From positions 62,001 to 126,000 of the forward strand of contig JADJBE010000008.1 in NCBI GenBank assembly GCA_016703895.1: DNA of 64,000 bases, written 5' to 3'. The notes below the pieces were generated by a model. That model saw only the letters and a program-made list of their open reading frames with translations. It did not search any database and had not been told where the DNA came from. This DNA is from Pseudomonadota bacterium (GTDB lineage Bacteria > Pseudomonadota > Gammaproteobacteria > Steroidobacterales > Steroidobacteraceae). Position numbers and translations under genes: made by a program. This document shows positions 1 to 8,225 of this stretch, one piece after another (position 1 is the stretch's first letter; each line of letters begins with the position of its first letter).

Positions 1-695
1 TCCCGCTCCAGCCGGCCCTTGTCGAGGTGTAGCGTCCGGTTGGCGCGTTCGGCCGCGCGCGGGTCATGTGTCACCATAATGATGGTCTTGCCAAACTCTC
101 TGTTCAGAGCCTGCAAGAGGTCGAGTACCTCGTCACCCGACTTGCGATCCAGGTCACCGGTGGGTTCATCGCATAACAACAGCGTCGGGTCGGTGACAAT
201 CGCGCGCGCAATTCCCACGCGCTGCTCCTGGCCCCCTGACAACTCGCGTGGTCGGTGCTTGGCGCGCTCTTCGAGGCCCACCAGCGCGAGCGCCGTATGG
301 ACGCGCTGCATCCGGTCGGCCTTGGATAGGTTGGTGAGCAACAGCGGCAGTTCGACATTGCGCTCAGCCGAGAGTACTGGCAGCAGGTTGTACATCTGAA
401 AGATGAAGCCGACATGATCAGCGCGCCAGCGGCCAAGCGCGGCGTTCGACAACCGGTCAATCGCGAGTCCATCGACCTCGATCGAGCCTTCTGTAGGCCG
501 GTCGAGTCCACCGATTAAATTCAGCAGCGTGGTTTTGCCAGAGCCGGATGGCCCCATGAGTGCGACGAAGTCACCGCGTGGCAGGTCGAGGTCCAACTTC
601 TCAAGTACGCGCACGACTTCGCCGCCGCGCGAGTACTGCTTTGTGACGCCTCGCAGCCGAACGACATCGTCGGTGGTACGGGCAACATCAGTCAT
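1..695 (-). CDS. MacB/LolD-type ABC transporter ATP-binding protein, partial
   Basis: This is the ATPase of an ABC export system of the MacB/LolD type, acting at the inner membrane with a periplasmic adaptor. Reading leftward, the frame opens at ATG 695-693 and runs off the window edge, leaving about 231 residues. Visible motifs, in order, are Walker A (GPSGSGKTT, about residues 48-56), a Q-loop (FQMYN), the signature LSGGQEQR, Walker B ending DEPTGD, and an H-loop MVTHD. The start codon overlaps the stop of the upstream adaptor gene by one base (TAATG), so the two are translationally coupled. The permease would lie beyond position 1. Substrate is not predictable; macrolide, lipoprotein or peptide export are all possible for this family. 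Confidence 0.9.
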   Translation of the reverse strand, partial: MTDVARTTDDVVRLRGVTKQYSRGGEVVRVLEKLDLDLPRGDFVALMGPSGSGKTTLLNLIGGLDRPTEGSIEVDGLAIDRLSNAALGRWRADHVGFIFQMYNLLPVLSAERNVELPLLLTNLSKADRMQRVHTALALVGLEERAKHRPRELSGGQEQRVGIARAIVTDPTLLLCDEPTGDLDRKSGDEVLDLLQALNREFGKTIIMVTHDPRAAERANRTLHLDKGRLER

Positions 696-1918
696 TAGTT
701 AGCCTTGCGGCGAACCGTTGCGCCGTCTGACAGACCATCGACGATCGGCGCCACGATCTCCTCGCCAGCGCGCAAGCCTGCGGCGATTTCGATTTGCCCG
801 TCGCGCTCGTTGCCGAGTGTGACGGCTCTGCGCTCGAGTTTTCCCTGACTAACGATCCAGACGCTGGCAGCGTCGCCAGCGCCCACAACCGCATTAGCCG
901 GAATCCGCACAGACTGCAGTTTGCGTGCACTGTTAGCGACGGCATCGTCCAGGAAGCGGACCTTGATACCCATGTCCGGCAGAATCCGCGGATCGAGTGC
1001 GTCGAATGCGATGCGTACGCGCACCGTTGCCTTCTGTCGATCGGCCGTCGGGACTATATTGATGACCCGCCCATTGAAATCGACGTCCGGATACGCATCC
1101 AGCGTCGCTTCAACGCGTTGACCGCTCGAAACTCGATTGATGAACGCCTCGTTCACGTCCACTTCAATCTCGCGCGAATCCATATCGACGATCGTCGCGA
1201 TGCCGGTACGCGTGAAGCCACCACCTGCGGAAATCGGTGAGACCATCTCGCCCGGCTGTGCATCCTTGGAGATCACGACACCGGCGAAGGGCGCGCGGAT
1301 TTCTAGATCCGCCAAGTCCTGCCGCCGCAGTGCGAGGCCACTCGCGGCCACCTTGCGCTGCGCCTCCTGGGCGTTGAGCCGCGCTGCGAGCGCTTCGACA
1401 TCCGCGCGCGCCGTGTCGAGCGCAGTTTCACTAACGAGCGCCTGCTCGCGCAGCTTCTCGGTGCGCGTCAATTGGCGTCGCGCCTCAGTCAAGCGTACCC
1501 GTGTTTCGTCGAGCGTGCGTCCGGCCGCCGCCAACTCGCGCTCGGCGAACTCGACCTGAGCCTGCGACGTCGCCGGATCGAGGCGAGCGAGAATCTGGTT
1601 GTTCTCCACGCTAGCACCTTCCTCGATCAGTACTTCCGTGACGCGGCCAGTCACTTTGGAAGAGACGGTCGAGATACGGCGGGCGACAACGTAGCCTGAG
1701 GCGTTGAGTACCGCGCTACCGGCGGAGCCGGCAGGTGCCTCGACCGTGATGGTCGCAACTTCGGGGGTTTGGTGACCGAACAGGAAAAATGTCGCGATCG
1801 CGGCGAGGACGACCCCCGCCCCAATCCACCAGCCATAACGGCGTTCGGATTCGTATTGCGACGCATCGGTACTGCGATCAATGCGTAGTGACTTTAGAGC
1901 GTCGGTATTGAGGGCCAT
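695..1918 (-). CDS. HlyD/MacA-type periplasmic adaptor (membrane fusion protein)
   Basis: The 407-residue product is a membrane fusion protein that links an inner-membrane ABC pump to an outer-membrane channel. It has a short cytoplasmic N-terminus, one membrane helix at about residues 30-48, a lipoyl/barrel half (about 55-110), a long alpha-helical hairpin rich in Ala/Glu/Arg (about 110-205), the second lipoyl half (around the IRAPFAGVV stretch) and C-terminal beta-barrel domains. Length and domain order fit MacA. It is the first gene of an operon with the ATPase that overlaps its stop codon. The 142 bp upstream separate it from the divergent aminotransferase gene. Confidence 0.9.
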   Translation of the reverse strand: MALNTDALKSLRIDRSTDASQYESERRYGWWIGAGVVLAAIATFFLFGHQTPEVATITVEAPAGSAGSAVLNASGYVVARRISTVSSKVTGRVTEVLIEEGASVENNQILARLDPATSQAQVEFAERELAAAGRTLDETRVRLTEARRQLTRTEKLREQALVSETALDTARADVEALAARLNAQEAQRKVAASGLALRRQDLADLEIRAPFAGVVISKDAQPGEMVSPISAGGGFTRTGIATIVDMDSREIEVDVNEAFINRVSSGQRVEATLDAYPDVDFNGRVINIVPTADRQKATVRVRIAFDALDPRILPDMGIKVRFLDDAVANSARKLQSVRIPANAVVGAGDAASVWIVSQGKLERRAVTLGNERDGQIEIAAGLRAGEEIVAPIVDGLSDGATVRRKAN

Positions 1919-2060
1919 CGGTTGCTCGTGCGGAAAATCAGTTATTCATGTTCAATTTCAAGGTTAGCATAGCCACCGTAGGTGTCTGCGTATGTAGCGA
2001 ACGCGCGCCGAGACACTGTGGGTAGATAAACGACGGGAACAAATTCAGGCGGAGTATGCA

Positions 2061-3371
2061 ATGGAGATCAACAGTCAGACACTTGAGAGACATTGGCTAC
2101 CCTTTTCCGATAACCGTAGTTTCAAGCGCGAGCCTCGTTTGTTTGTGCGCGCCGAGGGTATGTACTACTGGAGCCATGATGGTCGGAAGATCCTGGATGG
2201 TAGCTCGGGGCTTTTTACGAGTGCGGCGGGTCATTGTCGTCCGGAGATCGCTACCGCGGTTGGCGAGCAATTGAGAACGCTCGATTTCACATCATCGTTC
2301 ATGCGCAGCCATCCAGGCGCTTTCGAACTCGCCAATCAGGTGGCGGCGCTGACACCCACTGGTTTAGATCATGTGTTCTTCTGTAACTCGGGTTCGGAGG
2401 CGATCGATACAGCGATCAAAATTGCCTTCGCTTACCATCTTGCGCGAAACGAATCCCAGCGCACTTATCTGGTGTCACGAGAACGCGCCTATCACGGTGT
2501 CAACATCGGCGGTACCGCTTTGAGTGGCATCGTCAAGAATCGTGAGGCCTTCGGCGCGCTTATGCCGGGTGTGTTGCATCTACGGCACACCCTGTTGCCC
2601 GCAAATCGTAACAAGCCCGGTATGGGCGACGTCGGCGCCGACCTCGCTGAGGACTTGCAGCGTTTCGTGCAGTTGGTCGGTGAGAAGCGCATTGCCGCTG
2701 TTTTTGTCGAGCCGATCGCAGGGTCCACCGGTGTAATCGTGCCACCCACGGGCTATCTTGAGCGTATTCGTGAGATCTGCACGCGCTACGGGATTTTGTT
2801 AGTTTTTGATGAGGTGATCTGCGGCTTCGGCCGTACCGGTGAGGCATTCGCCGCGCAATCATTCGGGGTTACACCGGACATAATCACGATGGCCAAGGCG
2901 CTGACGAACGGCGCGCAGCCGATGGGTGCCGTGGCTGTCCACACGACGATCTATCAGCAGATCGTCAACAGCGCGACCCAAAACGCACCAGAGTTCTTCC
3001 ACGGCTACACGTACTCTGCGCATCCTGCAGCGTGCGCAGCAGGACTGGCAACGCTCGAAATCTACCGCAAGGAAGACTTGTTTCATCAAGCCCGAGCGCT
3101 GTCCGCCTACTTTCAGGATGCCATGTTCGATCTGCAGGACTTGCCGGTTGTGGCAGATATCCGTGGTTACGGGCTGTTAGCCGGCGTCGAGGTCAAGCCG
3201 GCGGGTACCCCGGGCACGCGCGGAACTGACTTGCAGGGGAAGTTGTTCGAGCGCGGATTGCATATCAAGACGACGGCAGATGTCGCAATTGTCGCGCCGC
3301 CATTTATCGCGACTCGTTCGGATGTCGATACGATCGCCGCCACGCTGCGCGATGCTTTGCGCGAGTACTGA
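2061..3371 (+). CDS. Class III omega-aminotransferase (beta-alanine:pyruvate type)
   Basis: This is a 436-residue PLP-dependent fold type I transaminase of class III. It has the phosphate-binding NSGSEA motif near residue 110, the FDEV motif (about residue 250) whose Asp contacts the PLP pyridine nitrogen, and the Schiff-base lysine in MAKALTNG (about residue 280). Overall resemblance (the N-terminal HWLPFSDNR segment and the GSTGVIVPP stretch) is closest to beta-alanine:pyruvate aminotransferases. The usual role is amine or beta-alanine catabolism in the cytosol. The stop lies 9 bp from the convergent acyl-CoA dehydrogenase stop. The exact donor is an inference. Confidence 0.88.
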   Translation: MEINSQTLERHWLPFSDNRSFKREPRLFVRAEGMYYWSHDGRKILDGSSGLFTSAAGHCRPEIATAVGEQLRTLDFTSSFMRSHPGAFELANQVAALTPTGLDHVFFCNSGSEAIDTAIKIAFAYHLARNESQRTYLVSRERAYHGVNIGGTALSGIVKNREAFGALMPGVLHLRHTLLPANRNKPGMGDVGADLAEDLQRFVQLVGEKRIAAVFVEPIAGSTGVIVPPTGYLERIREICTRYGILLVFDEVICGFGRTGEAFAAQSFGVTPDIITMAKALTNGAQPMGAVAVHTTIYQQIVNSATQNAPEFFHGYTYSAHPAACAAGLATLEIYRKEDLFHQARALSAYFQDAMFDLQDLPVVADIRGYGLLAGVEVKPAGTPGTRGTDLQGKLFERGLHIKTTADVAIVAPPFIATRSDVDTIAATLRDALREY

Positions 3372-3380
3372 TTCGGGTGA

Positions 3381-4556
3381 TTAGGCCTTTCCTTTAGCCT
3401 GCTGTCGCTGCAGCCGGCGCGCCAACGACCACAGGTGCACTTCGGTTGGGCCGTCATAGATGCGAAACGCGCGGATCTCATTGAAGATCCTCGCTACCTG
3501 CGTGTCCGCTGTGATGCCGAGTCCACCTAACACCTGCACACATCGGTCGACGATCTGGAACAGCGTCTCCGCGCTGCTCATCTTCGCCATGCTCGATTCA
3601 CTGGTGCCGCGCGCGCCTTGATCCAGTGTCCAGGCCGTGTAGTCGATCAACAGCTGTGTTTGCAGCAACTCGACCTGATTGCGCGCCAGCATGAAGCCGA
3701 CGCCCTCATGCTCGATCAGCGGCTTGCCAAAAGCTTTGCGCTGGCAGGCGTACTCCGTCGCGATGTCGTGCGCACGCCGCGCGGCACCCCACCAGCGCAT
3801 GCAGTGTGTGAGCCTCGCCGGCGCCAGCCGCACTTGTGCATAGCGGAAGCCTTCGCCGACGGTACCTAGCACTTGCGAGGCGGGTACTCTTAGACCCTCG
3901 AGCCGTATGACCGAGTGGCCACCTGGAATGGCCTGATCCAGGGTGTCGAGCACGCGCTCGATGGTAATGCCGGGCGCATCCATCTCCGTCAGAAACATGG
4001 TTGCGCCCTCAGGTGTGCGTGCCATCACGATACCGAAGCGGGCGCCGATGGCGCCGGTGATCAGCCACTTGCGGCCGTCGATGATCCAGTCGCTACCGAC
4101 AGCTCGCGCCGTAGTCGCGAGCATGTCGGGGTCCGAGCCCGCGCCACCGTCTGGTTCCGTCATCAAGAACGCTGAGCGGATCTCGCCTGCGGCAAGCGGC
4201 GCCAAGTATTGGATCTTTTGTGCTTCGGTAGCTACGACGTCGAGCAGATGCATATTGCCTTCATCGGGCGCCATGCAGTTCATGGCCACAGGTCCGAGGA
4301 GTGAGTAGCCAGAGGCACGCAGGACGGTAGCGGTTTCGCGGTGGGTCAGGCCATAGCCACCCCAGCGCTCCGCCACTTGTGGCGCAAGCAACCCAGCGGC
4401 GCGAGCTTTACTGCGTAGTTCTGCAACGAACTCCGGTGCCGGGCCATGGGTTGTCTGTCGCGGGTCGCGTTCTGCTGGAATGATGACGTTTCGAATGAAT
4501 GCCTGTGTCCGCGCTTCCAATTCCAGTTCGCGATCGCTGCGCGCAAAATCTACCAT
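3381..4556 (-). CDS. Acyl-CoA dehydrogenase
   Basis: This is a flavoenzyme that oxidises acyl-CoA thioesters, of about 391 residues. The chosen start is the ATG at 4556, preceded by GGGAG at a good spacing. The upstream extension to 4616 lacks family-like sequence and runs toward the terminator of the next gene. Family features are the FAD-binding FLMTEPDGGAGSD segment, the ITGA stretch, and the C-terminal QVLGGLGITADTQVARIFNEIR region. The C-terminal RIYDGPTEVHLWSLARR segment is typical of the ACAD10/11-like branch. It has no operon partners: it converges with the aminotransferase gene, and the terminator upstream belongs to the fasciclin gene. Confidence 0.9.
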   Translation of the reverse strand: MVDFARSDRELELEARTQAFIRNVIIPAERDPRQTTHGPAPEFVAELRSKARAAGLLAPQVAERWGGYGLTHRETATVLRASGYSLLGPVAMNCMAPDEGNMHLLDVVATEAQKIQYLAPLAAGEIRSAFLMTEPDGGAGSDPDMLATTARAVGSDWIIDGRKWLITGAIGARFGIVMARTPEGATMFLTEMDAPGITIERVLDTLDQAIPGGHSVIRLEGLRVPASQVLGTVGEGFRYAQVRLAPARLTHCMRWWGAARRAHDIATEYACQRKAFGKPLIEHEGVGFMLARNQVELLQTQLLIDYTAWTLDQGARGTSESSMAKMSSAETLFQIVDRCVQVLGGLGITADTQVARIFNEIRAFRIYDGPTEVHLWSLARRLQRQQAKGKA

Positions 4557-4613
4557 CCCCGACTCCCGACTGTGAAACAGCCGCAAAACTACCATGCGAA
4601 CCGCTGGCCCATG

Positions 4614-4648
4614 CAAAAAAAAACGGGAGCAGCGTGAGCTGCTCCCGT
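4614..4648 (-). terminator. Rho-independent terminator of the fasciclin gene
   Basis: A perfect 11-bp stem (4623-4633 with 4638-4648) closes a 4-base loop. On the minus strand it is followed by a run of nine T (A's at 4615-4623 on plus). It lies 34 bp beyond the fasciclin stop codon and just upstream of the acyl-CoA dehydrogenase start, so it separates the two leftward genes. Confidence 0.93.
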
Positions 4649-4681
4649 CGCATCGAAGGTCGCGAAATAGGGCTGCTGGGA

Positions 4682-5191
4682 CTAGTTAGGAATCAGCACC
4701 CGGTCGATCGCGTGAATGACGCCGTTGGAGGCATCGACATCGGCCGTGATACGGGCGTCGTTGACGCGCAGACGACCACGGACCAGCGCCGTACGCAGGT
4801 CCTCGCCGCCGACGGTACCAACAGAACGTACGCGCTTGAGGGAGTTCTGATCCATGGCTTTGCCGGGGATCACGTGCAGACTCAGAATGCGCACCAGCTT
4901 GTCCTTGTTCTCGGGCTGCAGCAACGCTGCGAGGTCTGCGGCTGGCAGTTTGCCGAATGCCTCATCCGTGGGCGCGAAAACGGTGAACGGCCCTTTGCCG
5001 GCCAAAGTCTCACTGAGCCCAGCCGCTTCTAACGCTTTTACAAGAAACGTGAAGTTGCCGGCGTGCTTGGCGGTTGCCACGACATCGCCGCTGCCTCGCG
5101 AGGCGCCGTCGGCCGCCAGCGTGGCGCCCGATACGGTCAATAGGGTGGTGGCTAGCAATACAGACAATGTAGAGGCGGCTTTGCGGTTCAT
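4682..5191 (-). CDS. Secreted fasciclin (FAS1) domain protein
   Basis: The 169-residue product has an N-terminal signal peptide (positively charged MNRK, hydrophobic core, cleavage after about residue 27 at TLAAD). One complete FAS1 domain follows, with the H1 box FTVFAPTDEAF (about residues 68-78), the central ILSLHVIPGK (about 103-112) and the H2-type ending GVIHAIDRVLIP. FAS1 proteins are extracytoplasmic adhesion or ligand-binding modules; no catalytic role is implied. It is divergent from the CarH-like regulator, and its predicted -35 box overlaps that regulator's palindrome. The 5' leader holds a run of nine C. A strong terminator follows. Confidence 0.92.
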   Translation of the reverse strand: MNRKAASTLSVLLATTLLTVSGATLAADGASRGSGDVVATAKHAGNFTFLVKALEAAGLSETLAGKGPFTVFAPTDEAFGKLPAADLAALLQPENKDKLVRILSLHVIPGKAMDQNSLKRVRSVGTVGGEDLRTALVRGRLRVNDARITADVDASNGVIHAIDRVLIPN

Positions 5192-5258
5192 CTTTGTTAA
5201 GGCTCCATTGATCGATCGCTGCTGGGACTGATCGCCCGCGGCGCTAGTGGTTTTGAAC

Positions 5259-5267
5259 GGGGGGGGG
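5259..5267. repeat. Nine-base G homopolymer in the fasciclin 5' leader
   Basis: Nine consecutive G (plus strand) lie 68 bp upstream of the fasciclin start codon, between it and the putative promoter at 5281-5309. Tracts of this kind can vary in length by slippage. They are also the places where sequencing errors concentrate, so the exact length should be treated as uncertain. Confidence 0.7.
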
Positions 5268-5303
5268 TATTCGACGACCTAGGATGACAATGATCCGCAA
5301 GTA

Positions 5304-5326
5304 TGTCAAGCTGTTGTACAGCTTGA
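5304..5326. promoter_or_regulatory. Palindromic operator and divergent promoter for the CarH-like gene and fasciclin
   Basis: A perfect 9-bp inverted repeat with a 3-base spacer (5306-5314 and 5318-5326) lies 22 bp before the regulator's start codon. The minus-strand -35 box TTGACA (5309-5304) for the fasciclin gene overlaps its left arm; the matching -10 near 5281-5287 is weak. A second, imperfect TGTA..TACA dyad covers 5316-5334. Position and symmetry are what one expects of a MerR-family auto-operator. Binding by the neighbouring regulator is inferred. Confidence 0.62.
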
Positions 5327-5348
5327 AGCTATACAGAAGGTAAACAAG

Positions 5349-6272
5349 ATGTCCAGCCTGAACAGTCACACCAATCACTTCTCCATCAAGGCCGTATCCC
5401 AGGCGACGGGTGTTTCCGTCGAGACGTTGCGGGCTTGGGAGCGCCGTTATGAAGTTGTAGCACCCAGTCGCGATGGGGCCGGTCGCCGCGCCTACAGTGC
5501 AACGGACGTGGCAAGACTGCGTCTGTTGCGGGCGGCAACCGAGCTTGGCCATACCATTAGCAAGATGGCGCCGCTCTCGGACAGTGAATTAGGCACGCTG
5601 ATGCAACAATCAGTGGGCCAAGCGCGGCCTTTGTCGCGCTCGGCGCCGTTTGTCGAGCGCGCGCTGGAAGCAGCTGCCGCGTCTGACTCGACTGGGGTCG
5701 AGGACATCCTGATTTCGCCGATCGCGCTGCTGCCACCCAGCGAAGTGGCGCACCACGTCATCGCGCCGCTGGTCCATGCGATTGGCGAGCGTTGGCACAC
5801 CGGCCAGATCACCATTGCGCAGGAGCACATGGTGACCGACATTATCCGTCGGCTGGTGATCTCCGTGTCGCGAGGTTATCTACAGCGCGAAAACGCGCCG
5901 CGACTCGTGTTGGCAACGATGTCTGACGAGCGGCATGAACTCGGCATCCTGATGTGCGGCTGGTTGGCCGCGGCACGCCGGATTCGCACCCAATACCTCG
6001 GTATCGATTGTCCGCCGGCCGAAATCGCGCGCTTTGCCCGCGACGTCGACGCCAGTGCCGTGCTGATCAGCATCGTGTTTCCCGATGCGCTTGGCACGAC
6101 CTCGAAACAATTGCACGAACTAGCGCGTGACCTGGACGAACACTGCGAAATCTGGCTGGGTGGTGCCGCTGCCAGCCTGCTTCCCACCGAACAGCTCCCG
6201 CCACGCAGCGTGGTGCTGCCGACGGCATTTGACTTTGAACAACGACTCGACTTAATACCTCTGTCTGCTTGA
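5349..6272 (+). CDS. CarH/LitR-type B12-dependent photoreceptor transcriptional repressor
   Basis: The 307-residue regulator has an N-terminal MerR helix-turn-helix (about residues 11-60, with ETLRAWERRY), a helical B12-capping domain (about 95-180) and a Rossmann-type cobalamin-binding domain (about 183-300). The residues that make the Thermus CarH family light-sensing are all present: W149-H150 followed ten residues later by E159-H160, and the lower-ligand motif ExHxxG at 194-199. In that family adenosylcobalamin-bound tetramers repress DNA in the dark, and light breaks the Co-C bond and releases it. It sits divergent from fasciclin with a palindrome between. The target set and light response are inferred from the family. 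Confidence 0.9.
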   Translation: MSSLNSHTNHFSIKAVSQATGVSVETLRAWERRYEVVAPSRDGAGRRAYSATDVARLRLLRAATELGHTISKMAPLSDSELGTLMQQSVGQARPLSRSAPFVERALEAAAASDSTGVEDILISPIALLPPSEVAHHVIAPLVHAIGERWHTGQITIAQEHMVTDIIRRLVISVSRGYLQRENAPRLVLATMSDERHELGILMCGWLAAARRIRTQYLGIDCPPAEIARFARDVDASAVLISIVFPDALGTTSKQLHELARDLDEHCEIWLGGAAASLLPTEQLPPRSVVLPTAFDFEQRLDLIPLSA

Positions 6273-6411
6273 GAGAGCTGTTGCAGTTTCCGTACGTCGG
6301 TTTTTGGCGACCTTGGCGACTAACAGCCTGCCGAGTCAACCTGCGTGCCAGTTGAGCGTTGAACACAGCTAGCCGCAGGGCAAGCGCAGGCTCGGTAGTC
6401 AGGGAGGCAAC

Positions 6412-8211
6412 ATGGTTGGTTCACGTTCAATAATTGCAGCATTGCTGCTGGCGAGTTTGTCACTCGTGTCCGGCTGCGGTGGCGGCGGCGAGTCCAGTGA
6501 TCCGCCGCCGGTGAGCAATCCGCCACCCGTGGCGCCGCCAGTCACCCCGCCGGTGACACCGCCGGTGACGCCGCCCGTGACACCGCCCGTGACACTGCCG
6601 GCTGTCAGCAAAGCCGAGGCGTTTCGCTTTCTGAATCAGGCAACGTTCGGTGCGACCGAGGCGGATGCAACCGCGCTGATAGCCCTGGGCAACTCGAGCA
6701 CTGCCTACGCGCAGTGGATCGATAGCCAACTGGGTAAGCCTGTCTCGCTACAGCTGCCGGCGGTCAAGGCGGCCTACGACGCGCTGCCCCGCCCGATCAA
6801 CAACATTGGCCAGTTACAAAACAACCGCGTCGACGCGTGGTATGACCACGCCCTGACAGCCGATGATCAGTTGCGCCAGCGCGTTGCCTGGGCTCTGTCA
6901 CAGATCGTGGTGATCGGTCAGTCGCCCTTGCAGGGTCTGCCATATGCAACAACCGACTACTACGACATGCTGGCGCGCAACGCGTTTGCTAACTATCGTA
7001 AGTTGTTGGAAGACGTCACGCTGCATCCGGCGATGGGCACTTACCTGTCCATGTTGGGCAACCGCAAGCCGAACGCCGCACTCAATATCCGCCCGGATGA
7101 GAACTACGCCCGCGAAGTGATGCAGTTGTTTGCGATCGGGCTCGTGCGCCTGAATCCCGATGGTTCCACCATGCTCGATTCGCAGAGCCAGCCGATCCCT
7201 ACCTACGACCAGTCGGTCATCGAGGGCTTTGCGCACGTCTTTACAGGCTGGCGCTGGGCTGGCGGAACCAATTTCAATAACGCTCGCTCGACGCTCGACA
7301 CGCAAGTTCAGCCGATGCAGGCGTACCCGGAGCAGCACGACGTCGGCGCGAAGAAGATCCTGTCGTATCCGGGCGCCGTGATGACGCAGATACCGGCGCG
7401 CAACCCGGCGCAACCGGAGGAAGATCTGCGCAACGCGCTTGATAGCCTGTTCAACCATCCCAACGTCGGCCCGTTCATTGCCAAACAACTCATTCAGCGC
7501 TTGGTAACCAGCAACCCCACACCTGCCTACGTCCAGCGCGCGACTCAGGTCTTCAATAGCAACGCGCAGGGTGTGCGTGGCGACCTGGGCGCGGTGGTCA
7601 AGGCGATCCTGCTCGATTCCGAGGCTCGCAGTGCGCCGCTCAACGAAGCAGCCGGCAAAATGCAGGAGCCGTTGCTGCGCGTCACCCAGCTGTGGCGCGC
7701 CTATGACGCCAAGGCCGCGAGCGGCCGCTACACGCCTGGTTTCAATGCCGGCTCCACGCTCGCACAGGGCCCGTTGCAATCCCCATCGGTATTCAACTAT
7801 TACAGTCCGTTCTTTGCCCCCGCCGGTGAAATTGCGGCCAGCAATCTGGTGGCGCCCGAATTGCAGCTCGCGACCGAGTATCAGAACGCGGTTGTTACCA
7901 ACTTCTTCTACTCGCAGGCGTTCTTTCGCAATAACGTGTCTTACACGGGCACCAACACCAATACGATCCTGATCAATATCGACGAGGAAGTCGCATTGGC
8001 CGATAACCCTGCGCAACTCGTCACCAGGATCGCTGACAAATTGCTGGGCGGCGAGATCTCGACGCCGCTGCGCACTGAAGCGCAGGCGCTGGCCAACCGC
8101 ATTACCTTGAACGGTACGACGCCGCAGGCCCTGCTCACTCAGAAAGGCCAGCGCGTATCTGAAGCGCTTTGGTTGATCTCATCATCCCCCGAATACGCGT
8201 TGCAGCGCTAG
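6412..8211 (+). CDS. DUF1800 lipoprotein
   Basis: The 599-residue protein has a lipoprotein signal (hydrophobic core then LVSGC, lipidated Cys at about residue 22). A Pro/Val/Thr spacer with five PPVT repeats (about residues 42-61) follows, then a DUF1800 domain beginning AFRFLNQATFGAT. Other family blocks are the DDQLRQRVAWALSQI, NYAREVMQLFAIGL and FTGWRW segments. DUF1800 proteins are typically paired with DUF1501 proteins and their biochemical role is unknown. Here the DUF1501 gene starts 14 bp downstream, so the pair is an operon. Surface anchoring through the lipid and the flexible spacer is inferred. Confidence 0.92.
   Translation: MVGSRSIIAALLLASLSLVSGCGGGGESSDPPPVSNPPPVAPPVTPPVTPPVTPPVTPPVTLPAVSKAEAFRFLNQATFGATEADATALIALGNSSTAYAQWIDSQLGKPVSLQLPAVKAAYDALPRPINNIGQLQNNRVDAWYDHALTADDQLRQRVAWALSQIVVIGQSPLQGLPYATTDYYDMLARNAFANYRKLLEDVTLHPAMGTYLSMLGNRKPNAALNIRPDENYAREVMQLFAIGLVRLNPDGSTMLDSQSQPIPTYDQSVIEGFAHVFTGWRWAGGTNFNNARSTLDTQVQPMQAYPEQHDVGAKKILSYPGAVMTQIPARNPAQPEEDLRNALDSLFNHPNVGPFIAKQLIQRLVTSNPTPAYVQRATQVFNSNAQGVRGDLGAVVKAILLDSEARSAPLNEAAGKMQEPLLRVTQLWRAYDAKAASGRYTPGFNAGSTLAQGPLQSPSVFNYYSPFFAPAGEIAASNLVAPELQLATEYQNAVVTNFFYSQAFFRNNVSYTGTNTNTILINIDEEVALADNPAQLVTRIADKLLGGEISTPLRTEAQALANRITLNGTTPQALLTQKGQRVSEALWLISSSPEYALQR
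6535..6594. repeat. Five tandem 12-bp repeats encoding PPVT
   Basis: Five consecutive 12-base units, each encoding Pro-Pro-Val-Thr, form the linker between the lipid anchor and the DUF1800 domain. The units differ only at synonymous third positions (ccg/ccc, acc/aca/acg), so the amino acid pattern is kept while the DNA has drifted. Unit number is likely to vary between strains. Confidence 0.85.
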
Positions 8212-8225
8212 CCAGGAGTCAGGCA

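Noticed and set aside
6898..8016. 372-residue open frame antisense to the DUF1800 gene
   Set aside because: It is the complement of a gene with clear domain blocks. Its composition is Arg/Val/Gly-rich with no motif, start signal or family resemblance.
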